This document shows, piece after piece, positions 1-5,848 of a stretch of DNA of 5,848 bases. How positions within the stretch are numbered: position 1 is the first letter of the stretch; each line of letters starts with the position of its first letter. The translations under genes and the position numbers were made by a program. Where the stretch lies: positions 1 through 5,848 of the forward strand of contig CAJXUO010000107.1 in the NCBI GenBank assembly GCA_913061425.1, in the 5' to 3' direction. The notes under the pieces were generated by a model. That model saw only the letters and a program-made list of their open reading frames with translations, did not search any database and had not been told where the DNA came from. The DNA comes from an uncultured Lutibacter sp. (GTDB taxonomy: Bacteria > Bacteroidota > Bacteroidia > Flavobacteriales > Flavobacteriaceae).

Positions 1-1369
1 AATTGATACCATTGTAGAACATTTTGATACACAACATACTAAAAAACCTGTAGCTAGTGCTTCAAGAGAAGAAATGGACACTCTTTTTAATACTAAGGTT
101 CCTAAAAACGCTACTGATTTCAAAGAAGTTTTGGATTTTGTAACCAAAGAAGTTTTGCCTAATAGCACGATAGTATCTCACCCAAAATCATATTCTTTTG
201 TGCCTGGACCAAGTAATTATGTTAGTGTAATGGCGGATACGCTAGCGACAGGGTTTAATATTTTCTCTGGTGGATGGGCAGCATCTCCAGCTGCAGCTGA
301 GTTAGAGATTGTAACCATGAATTGGTTATTAAAACTTTTTAAATTTCCAGCAAAGAAAGGTGGAGGGTTGTTCACAAGTGGAGGTTCTATGGCAAATTTA
401 ACAGCCTTGGTTACTGCAAGACGCCAGAGACTTGGTGATGATTTCTCTAAAGGAGTTATTTATTTATCCGATCAAGCTCATTCTTCCAATATAAAAGCAA
501 TTAGAGTATTAGGGTTTAAAAAGGAACAGGTACGGATAATTCCTACTGATATTGAGTTTAAAATGGGATTAAACAAACTTAAAAATACTATAGCAAAAGA
601 TCGATTAGAAGGTTTACAGCCATTTTGTATAATTGCATCTGCAGGAACAACAAATACAGGAACTGTAGATCCTTTAAATGAAATTGCGAAAATTTGTAAA
701 ACTGAAAAATTATGGTTTCATATTGATGGTGCTTATGGAGGTGCAGCAATACTATCAAAGAAAGGAAATCAACTTTTAAAGGGTATTGAAAAAGCAGACT
801 CCTTAACAATTGATCCTCATAAATGGTTGTATCAACCTTACGAAATGGGATGTTTACTTGTTAAAAATCACAAGTGGCTAAGTCAGACCTTCAGTGAAAA
901 ACCAGAATATTTAAGAGATGTAGAAGGAAATACCTCTGAGATTAATTTTTATGATCATGGAATTCAACTTACAAGACGTTTTCGAGCATTGAAATTTTAT
1001 ATGTCAATGAAAACCTTTGGTTTAGATGCGTTTAAAAAAGCGGTGACTTACAATATTGATTTGGCTGATAGAGTTGAGAATGTATTACGTAAAAGTTCAA
1101 AATGGGAAGTAATATCTCCTGCTACTTTAGCAGTAATCAATTTTAGATACAATCCAATAGGAAAGAAGTTTTCGGAAAAGGAATTAGATCGTATTAATCA
1201 GGAAATTTCAAAATCTGTTATGGAGTCTAGAAAAGCCATATTAGTAACGACAATCTTACAAGATCAAGTAGTATTGCGTATGTGTCTTATTAATCCAAGA
1301 ACAACAATTGATGATATTAATGAAACCTTGCAACTATGTGAGAGTTTTGCCAAAGAAATTGTGGAATAG
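1..1369 (+). CDS. Group II PLP-dependent amino acid decarboxylase (aromatic-L-amino-acid decarboxylase-like), 5' end off window
   Basis: This is a fold-type I PLP enzyme that should decarboxylate an amino acid to an amine in the cytoplasm. The frame is open from base 2, with no stop before the ATG at 74. The 24 residues before that ATG (starting IDTIVEHF) fit the family N-terminus, so the real start lies upstream and about 15-30 residues are missing. Counting from the ATG at 74, a PLP-phosphate loop TSGGSMANL is at 101-109. His136 (in DQAHSS) matches the residue that stacks on the PLP ring. Asp218 in HIDGAYGG matches the pyridine-nitrogen partner, and Lys250 in DPHKW is the Schiff-base lysine. 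The segment SGGWAASPAAAELE (65-78) resembles the substrate-side region of DOPA/tryptophan decarboxylases. All catalytic landmarks are intact. The substrate (aromatic amino acid, glutamate, aspartate or other) cannot be decided from the sequence. It converges on the nitrite-reductase operon and shows no functional link to it. The stop is TAG at 1367-1369. Confidence 0.93.
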   Translation, partial: IDTIVEHFDTQHTKKPVASASREEMDTLFNTKVPKNATDFKEVLDFVTKEVLPNSTIVSHPKSYSFVPGPSNYVSVMADTLATGFNIFSGGWAASPAAAELEIVTMNWLLKLFKFPAKKGGGLFTSGGSMANLTALVTARRQRLGDDFSKGVIYLSDQAHSSNIKAIRVLGFKKEQVRIIPTDIEFKMGLNKLKNTIAKDRLEGLQPFCIIASAGTTNTGTVDPLNEIAKICKTEKLWFHIDGAYGGAAILSKKGNQLLKGIEKADSLTIDPHKWLYQPYEMGCLLVKNHKWLSQTFSEKPEYLRDVEGNTSEINFYDHGIQLTRRFRALKFYMSMKTFGLDAFKKAVTYNIDLADRVENVLRKSSKWEVISPATLAVINFRYNPIGKKFSEKELDRINQEISKSVMESRKAILVTTILQDQVVLRMCLINPRTTIDDINETLQLCESFAKEIVE

Positions 1370-1376
1370 ATAAAAA

Positions 1377-1407
1377 AGTTGGCTCTTCTATGATAAAAGA
1401 ACCAACT
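1377..1407 (-). terminator. Rho-independent terminator of the nirK operon, between convergent genes
   Basis: Bases 1377-1389 pair with 1395-1407 around a 5-nt loop (1390-1394). In the - strand transcript the 13-bp stem is continuous, with two G-U wobbles, and is followed at once by a T run (complement of the A run at 1372-1376). In the + strand transcript the same two positions (1383/1401 and 1388/1396) become C-A mismatches and no T run follows. The element is therefore best suited to end the - strand operon after the porin gene. It may weakly slow transcripts from the decarboxylase side. Confidence 0.8.
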
Positions 1408-1431
1408 CAAAATTTAACTAAACACAATAAA

Positions 1432-2697
1432 TCAATTTTTCTTAGTAGAAAAAAGTTTTGGTTTGAAAGTAAACATTACCCAACTCCAACTATTATCAGC
1501 ATCTTTATCTCCACCTTTTAATATTTCCATAGTGTCAGTTGCAAACATTTTAGAGAGTCCAGCACTTAATGTAATGTCTTTGGCAACTTTATATCCAACA
1601 GTAAAGTCTATCTCTGTCCCTAAATTTGAATCCATTTTGTTAGTGCCATCGAATACATCAGCATTAGCAGAAAAGAAGTGAGGAATCAATTTTGCAGTAA
1701 ACTTATTTTTATGATAGGAGAGTGAAGCACTTATATCCGTTAGCCCAACTGAGTTTGCATGATTCCCAACATAGAAGTAATCCATCCATCCGTTGAATTT
1801 ATGATTCGTTCCGAATAAAGGAGCAAAGGATTTTATATCACTATTTGAGGCATTCATATCTTTACCAGAAAGAACTTCAATTCCAGTTCCAACATTAAAT
1901 TGACCATTTATTTTGTAAACTAAGTTTCCAGTAAAATAGGATGCACTTACATCTCTATTTAATGATTTTCCAGTTTGAAAATAAGCAGCAGCATTAGCAT
2001 TAAATTCTCCAGACTTATAAGTTAATCTTGGTCCAATAGTCTGCATATTATCTATTGTTTGTGATTCATTTGATAAACCAGCGTTTTCCAAATATTCAAT
2101 TCCAGTATTCAACAATAAAAAACTTAAACCAAACTTTTCAAAATCTCCATGATACCAAGCATATTGGAAAGACTTGTAACCTGCGGCATTGCTATATAAA
2201 TTATCTACTCCAGATTGTGAATCTGCATTTAAAGCGAGTCCAATATCCAACCTGTTTTTGGCGTCAGGGTTATATTTAAAAATAAAAGCATCATGACTTC
2301 TTGCTTGCTGTGCCCAACCTACATTACCAAAGATTCTATGATCATCATATACAATTTCTTGACGTCCAAGTTTTAAAGAGACCTTATCACTTAAAACTGC
2401 TTCTGCCCATGCTTCATGTAATGCAGTTGCATTATCATCACTAGATAAGGTACTCACATCTCCCCATACTCTTATGTTTTGTAATGACACTCCTAATCTT
2501 AATTTTTCTTGACTAAAATTAAAATTTAAACGTGTACGTTGAGATATGAAATTTGAGCCATCAGTATCGTCATTTATTAGAGTACTGAATCCATGCTTGT
2601 TCTCGTATCGAGGTCTTACTTCTGCCGAAATGTCAAGTTGTTGTGCATTTATTAAACTTCCAAAGCATAACAATGCTAAAAAGATTATTTTTTTCAT
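1432..2697 (-). CDS. Alginate-export-family outer-membrane beta-barrel porin
   Basis: This is a 421-residue predicted outer-membrane protein. It opens with a clear Sec signal peptide (MKKIIFLALLCFGSLINA) and probable cleavage at A18-Q19. The rest is made of alternating polar/aromatic strands with Asn/Asp-rich turns, as expected of a monomeric barrel. The segment at 112-137 (RQEIVYDDHRIFG, then WAQQARSHDA) resembles the conserved stretch of the alginate-export (AlgE-like) domain family. The length is near the usual size for that family. Its transported solute is unknown; in Bacteroidota the family name does not imply alginate. It is the last gene of the operon, 10 nt after the RIC gene stop and just before the terminator, so it should be co-expressed with nitrite reduction. 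The start ATG follows an A/T-only stretch without a Shine-Dalgarno sequence, but the signal peptide fixes the start. A role in passing nitrite, nitrate or another small anion is inference from context only. Confidence 0.85.
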   Translation of the reverse strand: MKKIIFLALLCFGSLINAQQLDISAEVRPRYENKHGFSTLINDDTDGSNFISQRTRLNFNFSQEKLRLGVSLQNIRVWGDVSTLSSDDNATALHEAWAEAVLSDKVSLKLGRQEIVYDDHRIFGNVGWAQQARSHDAFIFKYNPDAKNRLDIGLALNADSQSGVDNLYSNAAGYKSFQYAWYHGDFEKFGLSFLLLNTGIEYLENAGLSNESQTIDNMQTIGPRLTYKSGEFNANAAAYFQTGKSLNRDVSASYFTGNLVYKINGQFNVGTGIEVLSGKDMNASNSDIKSFAPLFGTNHKFNGWMDYFYVGNHANSVGLTDISASLSYHKNKFTAKLIPHFFSANADVFDGTNKMDSNLGTEIDFTVGYKVAKDITLSAGLSKMFATDTMEILKGGDKDADNSWSWVMFTFKPKLFSTKKN

Positions 2698-2707
2698 AAA
2701 TATATAT

Positions 2708-3418
2708 TTATTGTTTTTCTAATTGTATCGCTTTTGGATGAAGAATATTATTTTCTAAATGTATATGTTGATGCAAGTCTTGTTCAAATTCATCAAGTTT
2801 AGAATATAGGGCTCTGTAAGTATTGCATGCTTCTTCTGGAGGTGAATAATTATTAGATAGCATCGCAATCTCCTTAAAAATATTCCCTGCAGATTCATGC
2901 TCTTCTTCCATCATTTTAATAGGATTATTTACCGTTCCAAAACTTGGTACTTCAAAATCGAAACCTTCGTTTTTTATTTTAATTAACTTTTTGATAAACG
3001 GAAAAAGAATCAACTCTTCTTTTTTCATATGAGTTGTAAGTTCGTCTGCTATTTCTTTAAATAGTTTGTTGATTTCAACAACCTCAGTAAAATGATGTCC
3101 ATGAACCTTAGCAACTCTTTCTGAGTATTGTAAGATTAATGGAATAGATTCTTCTACATAGGTATGATGTACATTTAAGATGTGATCAATTAAAAAATCA
3201 AGTCCCCATTTATTATAATCGTATGCTCTTGCAACATCATCAACTGCTAATAATTCTTCTCTTAAAGTGTTAAAATTAATTTTATGTTTTTCGCACGCTT
3301 TATCAATGGTAATTCCACCTCCGCAACAGAAATCAATTCCATGTTTTTTAAATACATGAGCCGTTTTTATATTCGCCGCTACAACTTCAGCGACTGTTTT
3401 ATCTTCTATAGTTACCAT
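2708..3418 (-). CDS. ric: RIC-family iron-sulfur cluster repair di-iron protein (YtfE/ScdA/DnrN type)
   Basis: This is a 236-residue cytoplasmic protein with no signal peptide. Residues about 3-58 form the ScdA_N (DUF542) domain, with the hallmark double cysteine in HGIDFCCGGG (C31, C32). Residues about 70-230 form a hemerythrin-like four-helix di-iron domain. Likely iron ligands, by spacing against E. coli YtfE, are His84 or His85 (most likely 85), His130, Glu134 (HMKKE), His174 (EEEHE), His218 and Glu222 (HIHLE). The family helps restore Fe-S or di-iron centres damaged by nitric oxide or oxidative stress. Placement in a nirK operon fits that role, because NirK makes NO. In denitrifiers this kind of gene is often called dnrN. 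The start ATG lies 4 nt after the SCO gene stop, in an A/T-only context, so translation may be coupled. All key residues are present, and the length is slightly above the 220 residues of YtfE. Confidence 0.95.
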   Translation of the reverse strand: MVTIEDKTVAEVVAANIKTAHVFKKHGIDFCCGGGITIDKACEKHKINFNTLREELLAVDDVARAYDYNKWGLDFLIDHILNVHHTYVEESIPLILQYSERVAKVHGHHFTEVVEINKLFKEIADELTTHMKKEELILFPFIKKLIKIKNEGFDFEVPSFGTVNNPIKMMEEEHESAGNIFKEIAMLSNNYSPPEEACNTYRALYSKLDEFEQDLHQHIHLENNILHPKAIQLEKQ

Positions 3419-3422
3419 AATT

Positions 3423-4145
3423 TTATTTTTTGTTTACTAATTCGTTTATAGTATCAACCGTTTCTTTATTGTCTACTCCCAATCCTTCCTGCTGATGAAC
3501 TAATTCACCTTCATTATTAAAAACACTTATAATGTTTGAGTGTGAAAAATCCATAGGTGAGATTTGTTTATATTTAACAGCAAGTACGTTAGCAAATTCT
3601 CTTACACTGTTTTCTGTTCCTTGTAAAAAAGTCCATTGCTTTCCGTCCATATGATTTTCTATGGCAAATTCTTTTAAACGAGTAGGAGTATCTGTTTCAG
3701 GATCAATACTTACCATAATAAATTGTAAGTTTTTCAATTTACTTTCAGGAATTTGATCTTCAATATTTCGCATATCAGCAACTAACCTTGGACAAGCCGC
3801 TTTGCAAGTAGTATAAATCATTACCATGACCAAAGTTTTTCCTCTTAAATCCTTAAGTTCAATAGATTTATTTTCTTCTGTTTTCCATTTTGTGGTTAGA
3901 TTAAAAATAGATTCATCTGAAATTTCATCATTTGATAATATCATAGATGAAGTTTCAGAAAGAGGTTTTAAATCCATTTTGCATATTGGACAACTCAATG
4001 AATGAGAGTATGTTTTATCACCTTCGCATTCCATAGGGCATTGATAAACGATCTTATTATTACTTTTTTCACTTGATGATTCTTTACAAGCTACAAATGA
4101 AATAATTGATATGAATAGCGTAAATATGATTTTTAATTTTTTCAT
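3423..4145 (-). CDS. SCO1/SenC/PrrC-family copper chaperone lipoprotein with N-terminal heavy-metal-binding domain
   Basis: This is a 240-residue lipoprotein. Its signal peptide ends in a lipobox-like FVAC with Cys20 as the lipid-anchored residue, so it acts in the periplasm on a membrane. Residues 34-62 form a small heavy-metal-binding domain of the type found in metal-efflux proteins, with Cys36 and Cys40 (CPMEC) and Cys52 and Cys55 (CPICKMDL). Residues about 80-238 are a thioredoxin-like SCO domain with the copper/redox motif TTCKAACP (C114, C118) and the partner His202 (DFSHS), so the full Cys-Cys-His copper site is present. SCO proteins load copper or reduce cysteines at copper sites, classically CuA of cytochrome oxidase. 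Here the operon context suggests service to the copper nitrite reductase, which is inference. The ATG start overlaps the TGA stop of the preceding nirV-like gene (ATGA, 4142-4145), a sign of translational coupling. The extra metal-binding domain is unusual relative to minimal SCO proteins. Confidence 0.93.
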   Translation of the reverse strand: MKKLKIIFTLFISIISFVACKESSSEKSNNKIVYQCPMECEGDKTYSHSLSCPICKMDLKPLSETSSMILSNDEISDESIFNLTTKWKTEENKSIELKDLRGKTLVMVMIYTTCKAACPRLVADMRNIEDQIPESKLKNLQFIMVSIDPETDTPTRLKEFAIENHMDGKQWTFLQGTENSVREFANVLAVKYKQISPMDFSHSNIISVFNNEGELVHQQEGLGVDNKETVDTINELVNKK

Positions 4146-4912
4146 TTTTCAACATCTTTTACACACCTAAAACCAAGGTTCTTCATGGTGTATTTTGCTT
4201 TTAGACTTCCTCTTATTGCATAACGCATAAATGCGGCATAATTCATTAAATCAGTGGCTCCTATTGCTGCACTTCCACAAAACAGATTACTATCATTATC
4301 CACATCTTTTCTTGACTCTCCTGATATTAATACAGAGTTAAAGTCAGATGTCCATTCCCAGACTAATCCATGTAAATCATAGACATTCCAATAATTCTTA
4401 AAGGTTGAACCAATCTCGTTGTTAAAAGTTTTTGGTTTTTCATACCAACTTAAAATGTATTGGTTGTAATCCTTTAATTTACGAGCATCTGGAAGTGATT
4501 TATTTGCCATGGCTACGAATTCCCATTCATCAATTGTGGGTAAACGCTTATCTTGACACTCACAATAAGCATTTGCTGCAAACCAGGAAATGTTATTAAT
4601 TGGAGCTTTAAGTGATTGTGAACTATTCAGTTCTAAATCTGATTTCCAATTAATTAAATAATTTCCGTCTGCAAATAATTTTTTCACATTCGATCGCTTC
4701 CATTTTGGAAATTTATTGACAAAATCTAGATATTCTTTATTGGTCACAGGATAAACATCCATTTGGAAATCATCAATTGTAACCATTAAAGAATCTCTTC
4801 CATAAAGAGGTATGTATGCTCCTCCTTTTATAGGAACCATTTTAGATTGACAACTTGCATTATTAAAATAGAGTAGGAGTATGCAAACTGTCAATCTTAA
4901 AATAATATTCAT
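4142..4912 (-). CDS. nirV: NirV-like protein, SUMF1/formylglycine-generating-enzyme fold, probably non-catalytic
   Basis: This is a 256-residue exported protein. A hydrophobic N-terminal segment (residues 3-16) ends near NNASC (Cys21), so it is either lipid-anchored there or cleaved by signal peptidase I. The mature part is a SUMF1/FGE-sulfatase domain, with MVPIKGGAYIP (25-35), VYPVTNKEYLDFV (53-65), ISWFAANAYC (108-117), RLPTIDEWEF (123-132), LVWEWTSD (183-190) and the C-terminal NLGFRC (245-250). Counting back from NLGFRC, the two copper-binding catalytic cysteines of true FGE fall on Asp221 and Ala226. Formylglycine formation is therefore unlikely. A gene of this fold next to nirK is the known nirV arrangement in several denitrifiers, where its function is poorly defined. 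It starts 10 nt after the nirK stop and overlaps the SCO gene by 4 nt. Cys117, Cys119, Cys212 and Cys250 remain and could form disulfides or bind metal. The fold is certain; the nirV name rests on fold plus neighbourhood. Confidence 0.88.
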   Translation of the reverse strand: MNIILRLTVCILLLYFNNASCQSKMVPIKGGAYIPLYGRDSLMVTIDDFQMDVYPVTNKEYLDFVNKFPKWKRSNVKKLFADGNYLINWKSDLELNSSQSLKAPINNISWFAANAYCECQDKRLPTIDEWEFVAMANKSLPDARKLKDYNQYILSWYEKPKTFNNEIGSTFKNYWNVYDLHGLVWEWTSDFNSVLISGESRKDVDNDSNLFCGSAAIGATDLMNYAAFMRYAIRGSLKAKYTMKNLGFRCVKDVEK

Positions 4913-4922
4913 TTTGTCTGAA

Positions 4923-5848
4923 TTAATGACCGTTTTTAACTTGACTTACTTGAGAGGTAGTGACATTCGTTTTATTATTTCCCCAAGAATTATATATGTA
5001 AGTTAAAACATCAGCCACTTGTTCATCTGTAAGAGCTTGCCTAGTCATTACACTATTATATTTTTTACCGTTTACAGTAATTTCACCAGTTTTTCCTTTC
5101 AAAATAATATCAATGGCTCTATTTACATCAGCATTTAAATAGTCAGATTTTGCCAAAGGTGGAAAAGCATTTGCTATTCCCTCACCATTTGCTTGATGAC
5201 AAGCAAAACAAGTCTGAGTATAAATCTGTTTTCCAGATTTTATTTTCTCTGCTAAGTTTTTAGTAGTCTTGACAACTACTTTTTCAGGTTCATTTTCTGG
5301 CATTTCTTGAATCCCTCCACCTTCAGGTAGATAAATTCCTTCTTGCACAACTCCTGAATAAAGGGTTTTATTTTCTTCACCTTTCACTTTTAGCATTCCT
5401 AAGGCTCCTTTATTGAATGCTCTGAAGATTGAATGATCAACTAGGATGAATGTTCCAGGAACATCTACTTTAAATTCAACGATTGCTGCTCCACCTGCAG
5501 GAATAAGTGTTGTCTGAACATTTTCGTTTATAAGGCTACCACCTTCAACTTGAACTCTGTCAAAAATCTCACCAATTACATGAAATGAAGATACCAAGTT
5601 AGGTCCACCATTCCCTACATATAATCGAACGGTTTCTCCAACATTTGCTGTAATAGCATTATCTCCAGTTAACGAGCCTACTTTTCCATTGAATACTACA
5701 TAATCTGGATCTTCATCTACGGCTTTTTGCATGTCAAATGATTGTAATCCAGGTGCACCATTCTCCCCTTTAGTATAAAAATCACCTTGCATTATATAAT
5801 ACTCTTTATCTACTTTAGGCAATCCACCTTCAGGTTCAACAAGTATCA
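4923..5848 (-). CDS. nirK: Copper-containing nitrite reductase NirK (class II, AniA-like) with C-terminal cytochrome c domain, 5' end off window
   Basis: NirK reduces nitrite to nitric oxide in the periplasm or at the cell surface as a cupredoxin-fold trimer. The frame runs off the right edge with no stop: residues ILVEPEGG precede the TTG at 5820-5822, as in NirK/AniA, so that TTG encodes an internal Leu. Only the second cupredoxin domain is visible. Counting that Leu as 1, His81 (SSFHVIGEIFD, codon 5580-5582) matches the catalytic His255 of the Alcaligenes enzyme, and His130 (VDHSIFRAF) matches the type 2 copper ligand His306. The wording is close to Neisseria AniA. The type 1 copper ligands and the other two type 2 ligands lie off the window. 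After a Pro/Glu/Lys linker (about 165-190), residues about 195-280 form a class I cytochrome c with heme site CFACH (205-209, bases 5196-5210) and a probable axial Met259. The fused heme domain likely feeds electrons to the type 1 copper. It is the first visible gene of the operon; its promoter is beyond the window. Confidence 0.96.
   Translation of the reverse strand, partial: ILVEPEGGLPKVDKEYYIMQGDFYTKGENGAPGLQSFDMQKAVDEDPDYVVFNGKVGSLTGDNAITANVGETVRLYVGNGGPNLVSSFHVIGEIFDRVQVEGGSLINENVQTTLIPAGGAAIVEFKVDVPGTFILVDHSIFRAFNKGALGMLKVKGEENKTLYSGVVQEGIYLPEGGGIQEMPENEPEKVVVKTTKNLAEKIKSGKQIYTQTCFACHQANGEGIANAFPPLAKSDYLNADVNRAIDIILKGKTGEITVNGKKYNSVMTRQALTDEQVADVLTYIYNSWGNNKTNVTTSQVSQVKNGH

Noticed and set aside
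74..76. ATG as the start of the decarboxylase
   Set aside because: The frame is open back to base 2 and the upstream residues fit the family N-terminus. The ATG is an internal Met and the gene begins off the window.
588..809. Open frame on the - strand inside the decarboxylase
   Set aside because: It lies wholly inside a strongly supported gene on the other strand, and its Leu/Gln/Phe-rich product has no recognisable domain.
1463..1681. Open frame on the + strand inside the porin gene
   Set aside because: It is antisense to a convincing beta-barrel gene, with no recognisable domain or start signal.
2055..2279. Second open frame on the + strand inside the porin gene
   Set aside because: It is a shadow of the porin coding sequence, of low complexity and with no family resemblance.
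3419..3422. Separate promoters inside the operon, for example before the RIC gene
   Set aside because: The gaps between genes are 10 nt or less and I saw no convincing Bacteroidota-type promoter. One inside the coding sequence cannot be excluded by eye.
4142..4912. Active formylglycine-generating enzyme (sulfatase maturation)
   Set aside because: Both catalytic cysteine positions are replaced, no sulfatase gene is present, and the nirK neighbourhood points to NirV.
5820..5822. TTG as an alternative start of nirK
   Set aside because: The codons before it read ILVEPEGG, the normal NirK/AniA sequence, so this is an internal Leu of a gene running off the edge.

Overview
The window is about 5.8 kb of AT-rich, tightly packed DNA. 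It probably comes from a denitrifying member of the Bacteroidota, most likely Flavobacteriia. The evidence is the low GC content, the A/T-rich translation starts without clear Shine-Dalgarno sequences, the Lys/Asn/Ile-rich proteins and the short MKK-type signal peptides. The assignment rests on composition and style only; there is no rRNA or other marker gene here.

Layout: the left fifth (1-1369, + strand) is the 3' part of a group II PLP-dependent amino acid decarboxylase whose start lies off the window. A short intergenic gap (1370-1431) holds a hairpin terminator placed between convergent genes. Everything from 1432 to the right edge lies on the - strand and looks like one operon, read from right to left. 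It comprises nirK (class II, AniA-like copper nitrite reductase with a fused C-terminal cytochrome c domain; 5' end off the window), a nirV-like SUMF1/FGE-fold protein, a lipoprotein SCO-family copper chaperone with an added N-terminal heavy-metal-binding domain, a RIC-family (YtfE/ScdA/DnrN) di-iron repair protein, and an alginate-export-type outer-membrane beta-barrel. The spacings are 10 nt, a 4-nt overlap (ATGA), 4 nt and 10 nt, so co-transcription is very likely. The promoter must lie upstream of nirK, beyond position 5848.

The operon reads as a self-contained nitrite-respiration module. NirK reduces nitrite to NO, probably taking electrons through its own cytochrome domain. The SCO protein and possibly NirV would help with copper loading or maturation. 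RIC repairs iron-sulfur or di-iron centres damaged by the NO produced. The terminal porin could pass a small anion or another solute across the outer membrane. The individual families are known. The points most worth following up are the gene combination, the fused metal-binding domain on SCO, the loss of the FGE catalytic cysteines in the NirV-like protein, and the unexplained porin. I saw no mobile element, CRISPR array, tRNA or rRNA.
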